Below, one piece after another: positions 22,597 to 32,092 of a stretch of DNA of 64,000 bases; within the stretch, counting starts at the first letter, position 1, and the number at the start of each line of letters is the position of its first letter. This DNA is from Portulaca oleracea (lineage: Eukaryota > Streptophyta > Magnoliopsida > Caryophyllales > Portulacaceae): NCBI GenBank assembly GCA_029582165.1, contig CM055870.1, forward strand, positions 48,626,513 through 48,690,512, written 5' to 3'. The notes under the pieces were generated by a model that was given only the letters and a program-made list of their open reading frames with translations, was not told the origin of the DNA and did not search any database. Position numbers and translations under genes: made by a program.

Positions 22597-22931
22597 TTTA
22601 AAAAGTTGAAGAAAGGGACAAAACCAGAATGGGACGAAAAATGTCAAGAAGTCTTTGAAAAAATCAAAGAGTACTTGACGCATCCACCAGTATTGATGCC
22701 TCCTGTACCAAATGAACTATTGCTCCTCTACCTTACCATCACCGATTCCGCCATGGGGGCTATGCCAATAGAAATACACCGGAGATTGGTGATGGTAAGG
22801 TAGAGGAGCAATGGTTCATTTACAGAAGGCATCAACACTGGTGGATACGTCAAGTACTCTTTGATTTTTTCAAAGACTTCTTGACATTTTTCGTCCCATT
22901 CTGGTTTTGTCCCTTTCTTCAACTTTTTAAA
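22597..22931. repeat. Inverted duplication within the Tat pol gene
   Basis: The left arm (22597-22743) and right arm (22788-22931) are near-perfect reverse complements around a 44-bp centre. Each arm encodes the same peptide stretch on opposite strands (KKLKKGTKPEWDEKCQEVF, then EYLT.PPVLMP). It is the start of the RNase H connection. The arm on the - strand continues the RT frame; the other reads backwards. Everything between it and the integrase, including most of RNase H, is missing. Confidence 0.9.
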
Positions 22932-24388
22932 CAAGGGCTCACACATCATAGTCAATTTTGAAATGAACTGACTTATGTACTGAATTCTTCCTAAGAAACC
23001 CCTAATCTCCTTCTCAGTCTTAGGAGGTTGCAGGTCCTGGATGGCCTTGATTTTGGTGGGATCTACCTCTATGCCTCGTGAGCTAACCACAAAACCGAGC
23101 AATTTGCCAGAAGTGACACCAAAGGCACACTTTTCAGGGTTTAGTCTCATGTTGTACTTCCTAAGTCGAAGGAAGAATTTCCTTAAACTAGCAGTGTGTT
23201 CTGCTCATTTTTTAGATTTGATTATCATATCATCAACGTATACTTTCGCTTCTTTGTGCATCATGTCCTGAAGCAGTGTTGTGGTCATTCGTTGGTAAGT
23301 TGCCCCGGCATTGTTTAACCCAAACGACATTACAACATAACAAAAATTCCCCCATGGTGTGGTGATTGAGGTTTTCTCCATATCTTCCTTTGCCATTTTT
23401 ATTTGATTATACTCGGAGTACCCATCCATAAAGGATAACAATTCATGACCGCATGTATTGTCAACTAAAATATCGATGTGAGTAAAGGAAAATCGTCTTT
23501 AGGACTCGCTTTGTTTAAGTCTATAAAGTCAACACGCATTCTGACTCTCCCGTCTTTCTTAGGTACCGGAACGACGTTGGCTAACCACTCTGGGTATTCA
23601 ACCACCTTAATGAAACCTGCTTTCTCCTGGTTTACTACTTCATCTCTTATCTTGAGAGACCAATCTGGCCTCATCTTTCTAAGCTTCTGTTTTACCGGCT
23701 TAGCATCTGGGTAAAGGGGAATAGAATGTTTGGCAATTTCTCGGTCTATCCATGGCATGTCCTCGTAAGACCAAGCGAAAACATCAATGAATTCTCTAAG
23801 AAGCTTGGCATATTCCGACTGTTCTTCTAGGCTTAAGGATTTCCCAATTTTCAACTCTCTAGGTTCTTCACATGTTCCTATATTAATGCTTATTGTTTCC
23901 TCTATTATTGGCGTGTGATTTTCATGTTCTTCAACAACTTTTATTATTTCTTTCAAGTCCTTTAACTCAACATCGTCATTGGCACAACAGTTCAGGGGTT
24001 GGGGATAAGAAGAGGAGTAAGCAAACTTGTTCATCTTATTGAATTCAGAAGCAAGTACATCAAAAGCAGACTCGGGAACAACCCCAATAGACTTAGATGG
24101 GAACCCAGGATCAGGCTTAACAAAAGGAAAACTAGGACCAGACTCAGCAAAAGGGAAATTAGGACCAGACTCAACAAAAGGGAAACTAGGACCAGACTTA
24201 ACAAACTTGACAGGCTCTCCTAAAGCTACAATGAACTCCTTTCCAGCTTCGATGTCAACCCAAGAGACTTCGCGACAACTCCCGTCTTCAGTGATTAGCT
24301 TGCTTGGGTCAAATCCCGGGTTAGAAAGCGCAACGACTAGGACGTTAGCAGGATCCTCCTTGTTTTCAGCTTCCCGGCTAAACAACAT
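22732..24388 (-). pseudogene. Tat element reverse transcriptase and start of RNase H
   Basis: Three pieces make up the RT: 23465-24388, 23205-23441 and 22728-23150. They show the entry motif FAWSYEDMPWID, then VVPVPKKDGRVRMRVDFIDLN (a conserved RT block), FMDGYSEYNQI, the catalytic YVDD (VYVDDMIIKSK), NPEKCAFGV, LGFVVSSRGIEVDP and FLGRIQYISQFI. A shift lies near 23445-23465 and a stop near 23202. A repeated motif SGP.FPF occurs three times at about 24110-24215, in the linker before RT. The frame ends in the inverted duplication, so RNase H is almost entirely lost. RT would copy the element RNA; this copy cannot make the full enzyme. Confidence 0.85.
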
Positions 24389-25486
24389 TCCAAAGATGTT
24401 GCTCTCGGCGAGATGGGTCCATTCAAGAGGAGGTTTATTCTCCCTACTTGGGATAAAGTGTCCATCCTCTAGGACAATGCAGTCATTGAAAATTTCAGGC
24501 CAGCTACTTGAATACCTTGGTCTTTCAAGTAGTATGGTTCGGGGAATCCAAAGTAGGGAAAGTCATCCCCCTCTCTTACCCATTTCCTGTTGAGGGTCAA
24601 AGGGTAAGGCTTAGTTTCAAAGATTGGCGATAGGTCATCCACTTTTTTCTTTCTAGTGAATGACCACTTAGCGAGTCTAAGCTCCTCTTCAGTTGGGGTG
24701 TATCCGAGGCCAAATGAGTAGTAGCTCCTTGCTATTAGCGGTGGGAAATTTGGCTTTTTGCTTGGGTTCCCCAAGGGTTGCCTTGGGAAATATCCCATAT
24801 TTCTCAAGATCGCGTTGATCTTAAGGTTGGAGTAAGGATCAAAATCAAAGTGAGCTTCGTCCATACTCAGCAGGGCTACATATTCGAAGTTGTGAAACTC
24901 TTCATCCCTTGAGTTATGTTCAACTTCCAACACGGGTAATGTTGCAGTGATGATCGCAGAGATTCTTCGCCACGGATGGTGACAACTTGCCCCTGGACTA
25001 TCATTTTCACCTTTTGGTGTAGAGTCGAGGCAACCGCCTTGTTCTCATGCAGCCAAGGTCGGCCTAACAGCATGTTGAATGAGGCTGGAATGTCAATAAC
25101 CAAGAATTCGATATTGCGCGTCACATAATCCATGGTTATTGGTAATATCACAAATCCCAAGGTCTTCCTTGGAGAGTTGTCATAGGCCCTAAGTTGAACA
25201 GTTTGTTGGGTCAAGTGGTGATGTTGGATACCCAGCTTTTGTGCGGTCCTCCATGGGCATATATTGACGGCGGACCTATTGTCCACTAGCACTAGAGGGA
25301 CAACTTTGTTTGAGCACATGACTGTTAAATATAAAGCTTTATTGTGGGTTGACCCTTAGGCAAATCTTCATCTCCGAAAGTGATAGCATGCCTTGGCGTG
25401 GTTAAAAAAGCAATAATGTCTTCAGGTGGCGTGTCTGAGGAAACCTGGATCCGGTTCAAAGCATTCAAGAGTGCTTGTCGGTGAGA
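24389..25486 (-). pseudogene. Tat element aspartic protease and linker
   Basis: On the - strand the stretch QALLNALNRIQVS leads into ITFGDEDLP and then the protease: VPLVLVDNRSAVNICPW, then LGFVILPITMDY and MLLGRPWLHENKA. The catalytic Asp is present, but the following residues read D-N-R where Tat-type proteases have D-N-G (from memory), so the active-site Gly is changed. A linker of about 150 residues (24469-24933, in a different frame) follows; it contains LRNMGYFPRQPLG and GLGYTPTEEELRLA, typical of this lineage. The frame shifts between the parts. Confidence 0.75.
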
Positions 25487-26614
25487 TTAAGAGGTGTTTA
25501 GCAACTGCCAAATTGTGAGGTCGACCTTGGTTTTCTTAAACTGTCTGAGGAATGCGTCTTCTATAAGATTTTCCTTAGTTTTTGGTGTGTTCTTAGGTGT
25601 AGGGACAATGGTAGCAGGTGGTGGGGGAGTAGGATTTCTTTGGTTGGTTCTCCCCGACCTTGTAAGAAAGGCGGTATCTTCCTTATCGTCCTTGAGAGGA
25701 ACATCGAGTTGAGGCTCCTCTATCTCAGATGGATTATCCTTCGGGTCCAAAACAACCTTAAGTGGATTACTTTCTTGGGTAGGAATGACCCTTGGCCACT
25801 TGCTTTCTCGAGGTAGCGTTGGCTCGATCTTTCCCGAGTTGATTTTGAGTGATTCAACTTTCGGAATGACAGCTTTAATAGTGTCTTCGAGATCAGTGTC
25901 CCAGAAAGTAATGTCATTTTGGTATACATCCTCTTCATCACTCTCCCATATCCCATTGATGTCAGTTGAAGTTGGTATGGAAATCTTGAGCTTAGGGGTG
26001 CTTATATCGATCATGAAGGAGGTGGGATCTTAGTTCTCCTGGGTAATAGAGATCATCGAGACCCTAAATGGATTACTTTTGTTGTTGGGCTTTTGTTGGG
26101 CGACCTTGGGTAGGGGCAACGTCCGATTTCGGATCATTTCCTCTATGACATTTTTGAGGGTATGACACCTCTCAGTGTCGTGGCCCCGCATGCGATGATA
26201 GTTACAGAATTTGCTAGCATCCCAATTTTTGGTCTTTATCTCGGGTTCGGCCAAGATAGGGGGAAGTTCAATCTTCCCTTTCTTCAAGAGACGATCTAAA
26301 GCTTCGGTACAGGTGGTGTCGATAGGTGTGTATGAAGTGAACTTCTGGACGACATGAGTTTCGACAATCTTCGGTGGGTTACTTGATGTTCCACCAATCC
26401 TTTTTGTGGAAGTAGAATTCTTCCAGCCGGATGGAGCTGGGGTCTTCTCAATTTTGGCCTCCACCATTAGTCCTAGCTTCTTCAGAGATGAAAAGTCTGG
26501 AATTAATTGACAGTCCATCCAACGAGCATAATTGGGCCTCAATCCTTGTATGAATACTTGGATATGATAGTCCATGGTTACCTTATCAGTCATTAAGGCC
26601 TTCAGTTCGTTCAA
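25487..26614 (-). pseudogene. Tat element gag C-terminal part with zinc finger
   Basis: Two frames in the same register (26030-26614 and 25487-26014) are separated by one stop just downstream of 26030. The first has the gag motif VFIQGLRPNY and a zinc finger of the Tat type, FCNYHRMRGHDTERCHTLK (C-x2-H-x4-H-x4-C). The second is an acidic to Pro-rich linker that ends at FLRQFKKTKVDLTIWQLL, where a stop at 25487-25489 interrupts the run into protease. Some Ogre/Tat elements have a genuine stop between gag and pol, so the stop near 26030 may be ancestral or a mutation. Confidence 0.75.
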
Positions 26615-26769
26615 CGGTTATAATAACTCATGAATAATTCTCCTTCTTCTTGCTTAATGGCCGCCATATCAGACATGGTTATATCAGCTTCTTGGCTAGT
26701 GGTATACTGTTGGATAAAAGCCTTGTAAATGGCCTCCCAATTTTCTTAAGTATCTAATGGCAACGTGTA

Positions 26770-27448
26770 GTACTATTTCAAAACTTTATCACTTAATGTC
26801 CAAGGAAAGATATGAGCATTCAAGCTAGGATAAACCACCTGTAAGGTAAGGCCATCATGCGAGCGAAACTGCACATGATGAGTAGGGTTCTCTATGGCCT
26901 TAAACTTCTTTTCGGGTAGCGAAAATTTGTCTGGAAGCCTTGCCCGAGGTGCATTGGGCAAACCAATGTCCAGAAAGTGATCGCGTAACATAGGAATTTC
27001 CCTCAACATACTTTGGAGGTTGTCTACCCTGCTGTTTCGGAATGGCATGAATTGCTCACCCCAATTTTTCAGGTTTCTCAGAATTGATACTTCTATCATC
27101 GTCTACGTCACCATCAGCTCCTATTCCCAATCTTTCATTGATCTTTTCAATGGCCTGAACGAGGCCTTCAGTTCTTCGGTCTTGTTGGCTAGCCCGAGTG
27201 TCTATTAGTCCACGGACCTCTTGCAGTAGGTCATAAAGATGTCGGGTGGTAATGGGCCCGTCGTTAACCTCCTGATCGTTGTTGATGTTGTTTTCATCCA
27301 TGAAGTTGGGTGAGATGGAAATGATATCACTTTCAGTTAGCGAGGTCTGAGAAAAGGTGTCTGAACTAGTATCGGTAACAACGAGAAGGGTTCCACGTGG
27401 CGGTGTCGACGTGACTGGTGAAAATCTCGATAACCTTCGAGATCCCAC
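26770..27448 (-). pseudogene. Tat element gag N-terminal part
   Basis: The frame 27056-27448 (from ATG 27448-27446) has an acidic N terminus and a likely coiled-coil (RHLYDLLQEVRGLIDTRASQ, EGLVQAIEKINERLG). An overlapping frame 26773-27099 continues with LREIPMLRDHFLDIGLPN and LPDKFSLPEKKFKAI, the entry to the Tat gag core, then HVQFRSHDGLTLQVVYPSLN. A frameshift lies near 27056-27099, and 26615-26770 is broken. Gag would form the particle that packages element RNA. Confidence 0.7.
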
Positions 27449-28493
27449 TCTAGCCCAGGACTTGACTCTTGGTTCTTTGGGTCCTATCTTGCCTGTACGA
27501 AAATTGAGAGTTCAAAAATTGGCTTTGACACTTACTGACCCAATGCATGCCATGAACTTAAGGACCTACATGAACCATCCTATATGCAAACTTGGATGCC
27601 TATATGTTGACTCAAGACTGACTCACCCTACTATTGGGCTTACATGCAGACCCCTAACTTATGATGATGAAATGATGCACATCTGGGCCTAAAACGTTTA
27701 TCCAAACTTCGCAATATCGAGTCACATTAAGCCTTTGACAGCTCGCTGGGCTCAGATCTCATGAAGGATGGATAAACACTTCGCGGGTCGAGTATTATTC
27801 TGGGTTGAAAAAAGTCAAACCTTGGATCTTGGGCCAACCCTTGTCATCTCGGATTGTCCACCAAGAGAGGCTTTCTTTATTTAAGTCAAGCTAGCCCACT
27901 TCGACTCCTTTTGACTATTATCCAGGCTAGAATAATATTCGGGGAACATACACACATTTTAGACTTACTTTACATGAAGATAAAGAAAAAAAACTTAGCA
28001 TGCCAAAGGGAAATAAAACACGTAGCATACAAATGGGTGTTACAAACCTAACCATGGTTCTAGGTTCGATGTTTAGGGTAAGTTTCCTAAAGGCTTCTAT
28101 GCTCATGTCTCGCACGGGCCGTAAATTCTATGGAGTTCATAGTAATACGGGTCGTGTGTTTCTCGCAAAATTTAAGGGAAAATGTAAATTCATAATCCCT
28201 AAAATTTTGGAGTAACTCATGAGTGGGAAAGGGTTTTGATCTTCCTGAAATGTGGAATTCATTTCCTCGAAGTCATAAACGCACTTTACCCGAAAGGGAA
28301 ATTTAGGGTTAGAAACCTAAACGGTACCTTTTTGGTTCTTCTTGATTTAAAAAAATCGAAACGTATGCAAAAAATGCAAAAATGCCTACTAAATAATAAA
28401 AAACGAAAAGAAAACGAATAATTCTCTATTCCTTTCAAACCCTTTTTCTTTTGAAAATCGAACTTTCAAGTTTTACCCTCTTCTAAAGTAAAG
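27449..28493 (-). other. Tat element 5' leader
   Basis: About 1 kb lies between the primer site and gag on the - strand. No convincing frame is present. Canonical Ogre elements carry an extra ORF here, so its absence argues for another Tat sublineage or for loss. Confidence 0.5.
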
Positions 28494-28511
28494 TCCCCAG
28501 TGGAGTCGCCA
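28494..28511 (-). other. Primer binding site, tRNA-Arg type
   Basis: The - strand reads TGGCGACTCCACTGGGGA two bases inside the right LTR. This form is characteristic of Ogre/Tat elements (tRNA-Arg, from memory). It fixes the element's orientation. Confidence 0.8.
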
Positions 28512-28513
28512 TT

Positions 28514-29823
28514 TGTAAGACTCAGGAAAATTCCCGAAGGAAAATTTTCCAAGTGTCCCATGGTGTGACGAATCGAAAGAGGTTGTTTATTCTTTAAGGG
28601 GTTTAATGAAAATTTTTTATTGTGTATTTTTTAATTTTGTTAACTGTTTGGAGATTCACAACTAAAATTTCAATCCGAGACCAAAAAGAATTGAGGAAAA
28701 TCGAGGAGAAGAGTTGAAGGAAACAAGAGTAGTCTCGGAACTGACCCGAGCTACTAGTTGGCAAGCGACGCGCGTGGTGCGCTGTCGGCTCGTAACCTCT
28801 GGTCACCCAGATCTGCCCCGGCAAGACCATGACATTGGCAAGCCGCGTGGCATGCCAGTGCAGAATGCGTTTTTTTTATTCGGTTCTTCATAAGTTTCAC
28901 TTTAAAATTTATGTTTCAAAAAGTTGAAAAAAAGCGTGAGACAGACAAATCAGATTAACAAAAGGGAGTCGCCAATTAATTTTTAAGAGAAAATTAATAA
29001 ACTCTAAAAATACAAAACTCCAAAACCGCGAACCATGAGATTCGGATCCGGGGGTAAGTTACGAATTCGAAAGTAATAAACTCTAGATCGATTTTAAAAA
29101 AATAAAATAAAAGAAAGAAAAGAAGAGAGAATCATTATTATTTCATTCCAAATTTTATCATTTAGGCCATACAAGATGAAATGAAACATAAGCGTAAAAA
29201 AAGGCGAAGAGAAATGAAATATGAACACAATGACATTCATATACACATAAATCATTTACAAATTATGCATGAATTAAATAAAATGGAAAAATAAATACAT
29301 TCTAACCTTAATAATCAAGCACCTCAAAAGGCCGTGGATGCAAGGGTAGAGAGTGTGGGGGGAGAAAAGAAATGAGTTGACATAGTTTCAATACTCCTAA
29401 GTCAACTCGGGGTGAAGAAAATGAATTGAGTAAGTGGAGTATTTATAGTGAGAGTGAAAGTGAGAAGTAGGGTAAAATGAGAGAGTGGGCCTTTATGCAT
29501 GCCACGTGGCTTAACGACACCCAACACTTATTTTTAGGTCAACATTTGACCCAGATGAAGGAAGACGGATCCGGATTCCCAGGGGCAGGCCGCGTGGCCT
29601 GCATGCTGTCCGGACAGTTTTATGCTCTTTTTGGGCTTAATTTTGTGGTTTTTGGGCGGGAATTTTGTGGGTTTCAGATCAAATTTTGGCTTGAAGGCTT
29701 GGTTTGCATCCACATTTTTTTTGGCGCTTAAAAATTACAAAACTCCTAGAAATAAAATATATAATAATTACAATAAATCTACATTTTTCGCTGCTAAATT
29801 ACTGACGAAATTCAACGTCTACA
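28514..29823 (-). repeat. Tat element 5' LTR (right copy)
   Basis: It runs from TGTAAGACTC to GTCTACA and is nearly collinear with 3524-4867. It has a perfect 7-bp hairpin GCAGGCC-GCGT-GGCCTGC at 29585-29602; the left copy has GTGT in the loop. The segment 28755-28830 differs strongly from the left copy although both sides match. Confidence 0.85.
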
Positions 29824-30387
29824 CTCGTCCCTATCCCCGCTCCCAAAACTCGTCCCCATCCCCGCTTCGGGGAATGGTTCTTGCCCCATCCCCATCCCCG
29901 GAGATTCCCCATCCCTAACGGGGATCCAACGGGGATTTTTTAAAGCTATCCAAAATCTAACCAAATTTTAATCGGACCCGGTTTTTAACCTATTCAAAAT
30001 ACAACGTATTTAACTTGCTCAAGCAATAATACATTAAAATCAAACAATAATACATCAACACGTGTTATTCGGAAAAAAATACAGTAATACATCCTCCTCA
30101 AGTGTGAATTAGAGTAGCATACACATATATATTGAATTAGAATAAAGGTTATTTGGTAATTTTAAAATTTTTGGAGACGGGAATTCGGGGATGGGGACGG
30201 GGAATTTTCCCCGGCGGGAAAAATGGGAATGGGGATGGGGAAAATTTTGTCCCTGTCCCCGCCCCGTCCCTGAGCGGATTTTGAAAAATCGTCCTCATCC
30301 CCATCCCCAATGGGGCTGAGGATTTTTCCCTAGAGCGGGGCGGGGCCCCAGCGGGTTCGGGGATTCCCCGTCCCATTGCCATCCCTA
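29824..30387. repeat. G-rich right part of the split hAT element
   Basis: Runs of the type GGGGATGGGGACGGGG and their complements (29824-29930 and 30175-30385) flank an AT-rich centre. The outer end is TTGCCATCCCTA next to the 8-bp duplication. It is non-coding. Confidence 0.7.
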
Positions 30388-30486
30388 GTGATATATGCTC
30401 ATAATCATTCCAAGTAGTCTTCGGGTACTTTTTTAATTATTGACATAGTAACGCGCTGGTATTTACCGGTATAGATAGAAGTTATA

Positions 30487-30945
30487 CTCTATTCGTCTCT
30501 ATTTATTTATCCATTTAACTAGCTTTTCTTGTCCCTAATTATTTGTCATTTAACTAACTTTTACCAATTTTGCATCTATATTCTCTAGTCCTCCTACTCC
30601 CTACATTACATGTGTCAGCGAAACTTTAAAATTTTTTACTATTAATTTTTCAATGAATATAAATGTTCCATCATACGAAATTACTATGATTAGATTTGTA
30701 ACGAGAAATACTATCATTAGAGTATAATGTTGTAATTTTTCGATGTAATATACTGTAAGAGATTCTCAATCAAAGAAAGACATTGGAAACCGTGTAATAT
30801 TTATTAAACAATAATTAAATGGAACAATGGAGTAGTTAATTTTACCAATTTATGTAGTTCCATAAATTTTTCCTCTTTAATTTTATTAATTATCTTGATA
30901 TCTCCCATTTTTTAGAATGATAAATAAATAGGGACAATGAATGAG
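30487..30945. mobile_element. Stowaway-like (Tc1/mariner) MITE
   Basis: The ends are CTCTATTCGTCTCTATTTAT (30487) and the reverse complement CTCATTCATTGTCCCTATTT (30945). They are imperfect inverted repeats with the plant Stowaway signature CTCC.TTCGTCCC-like sequence. TA dinucleotides at 30485-30486 and 30946-30947 fit the target duplication of this superfamily. It is 459 bp, AT-rich and non-coding. Confidence 0.7.
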
Positions 30946-30947
30946 TA

Positions 30948-31700
30948 ACCAAGATTAGTGCAAACAAAAGTCCATCGACTCCAATACTCGAATTTGTCCG
31001 ACCTGAACTAAATTGGATTTGGACATCGATTATTTGTTTTTATCCGAATTTTATATTCTGACAATTCAGTCTTGTCGGAATTCAAAATCGGGGCGGATTC
31101 GGGTCTGGAGTAAGAAAATCGAGTTGTCAAATTTTGTGTCAAATTCACGTTCGGACATATTTGGACAATGTCCGAACCCTAACCCAAATTTAAAGTTCGG
31201 ACAAAATATTGAAATTGTGTCTAAATTTAATGTAAATTTGGGTTTCACATATTCAGACAAGTTTGGGTGCGAACAATTCGGGAAAGGGTTCAGACATCTC
31301 TAAAATGTCCAAATTTGAAATTTGGATAGGGTTTGGGGATTTTGTCCTTGCGCTGGCAAAAATTCGGGTTTGGGTAAATTTGTGTTCGATCCGCTAAAAA
31401 CTTCGAACGAGAAATTGATGCCCAGATCCGATTTTTTCCGGGTCATAGCGGATTGAACAATTCGGACGGAGCTAAATTCGAGCAAAAATCAGGTTAGGAC
31501 AACAGAAAAGATAATGATTTTGTCTAAATATTCGGTCAGTTCGATTAATGTCAAAATCAAGTTTGGACTCAACCGACTTTTTCCGATTAGGACTAATTCA
31601 GATATTCAGATCAGACAAAATTTTGCCAGTGCGATAATTTATCCGAATCTAAACTATCCAAACTTGAATTGACTCGAACCCGAATTTGTGTTGCCTATGA
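30948..31700. repeat. TTCGG/CCGAA-rich repetitive stretch
   Basis: Many short degenerate motifs such as ATTCGG, GTCCGAAC and TTCGGACA are scattered on both strands. They produce meaningless frames. Similar sequence is common at the ends of plant hAT elements, but no clear termini or duplication were found. Confidence 0.4.
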
Positions 31701-32092
31701 CTAAGATGGCCCACGAGCCCATTTTATTTTATTTTTTGGTTTGGTGGTTTCGCAATAAGCTTTTAAAAAGACGTTAAAGAAAACAGAATTGGTAAAAATG
31801 TGGCGCACTGGGCGGAGACCAAACCGACACCTTGAGAAGTAGTACTTCCTATTAACCGCCGACTCCACCGCAGCAGGCCTGACAAGTAATCCATCTCTAT
31901 TCTCCTTCCATAATTCCATCTTCATTTTCATTCCATTCATTCACGCAACATCTCCGATTCTATTCTTCTCCCTCTTCCCTCAACAACTTCAAACCCTATT
32001 ATTCCTCCCCATCCGAATCTCAATTAGGGTTCTTCAATCAAATCCTTGCCGAAAATCAATCATATCATAGACCCCATCCATTGATTCTCCCG
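31701..32092 (+). promoter_or_regulatory. Upstream region and 5' leader of the FBL4-like gene
   Basis: From about 31910 the sequence becomes pyrimidine-rich (CTATTCTTCTCCCTCTTCCC) with CAAACCCTATT and AATTAGGGTT, as in plant 5' leaders. No TATA box is convincing. The transposon-derived stretch ends close upstream, so the promoter may be short. Confidence 0.45.

Larger units (their letters stand above)
3524..29823 (-). mobile_element. Tat-lineage Ty3/gypsy retrotransposon with antisense host-like genes
   Basis: The two LTRs (3524-4867 and 28514-29823) are near copies. Next to the right one, on the - strand, is TGGCGACTCCACTGGGGA, the tRNA-Arg-type primer site known from Ogre/Tat elements. So the element runs right to left: 5' LTR, leader, gag, protease, RT, integrase, an antisense gene region, tandem-repeat 3' UTR, 3' LTR. 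The flanks CCCGC (3519-3523) and CTCGT (29824-29828) could be a 5-bp duplication with two C/T changes. About 18.5 kb remains after removing the LINE. No long extra ORF precedes gag, unlike canonical Ogre. Frameshifts, stops and loss of most of RNase H make it non-functional. Confidence 0.85.
3477..30387. mobile_element. Non-autonomous hAT-type element split by the Tat insertion
   Basis: The two ends are 3477-3523 (begins CAACGATAGCAACGAGGTGG) and 29824-30387 (ends TTGCCATCCCTA, reverse complement TAGGGATGGCAA). They are imperfect inverted repeats of each other. An identical 8-bp duplication GTGATATA flanks them at 3469-3476 and 30388-30395; 8-bp duplications are the mark of hAT transposases. 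Without the insertion the element is about 610 bp, built of GGGGATGGGGACGGGG-like G runs and their complements. It encodes nothing. The duplication is the strong evidence; the TIR match is degraded. Confidence 0.75.

Noticed and set aside
22573..22803. + strand frame with an RNase H-like start as a separate gene
   Set aside because: It is one arm of the inverted duplication, copied from the - strand polyprotein.
24027..24593. + strand frame with repeated TKGKLGPDS peptides
   Set aside because: It is the antisense of the repeated SGP.FPF linker of the Tat polyprotein.
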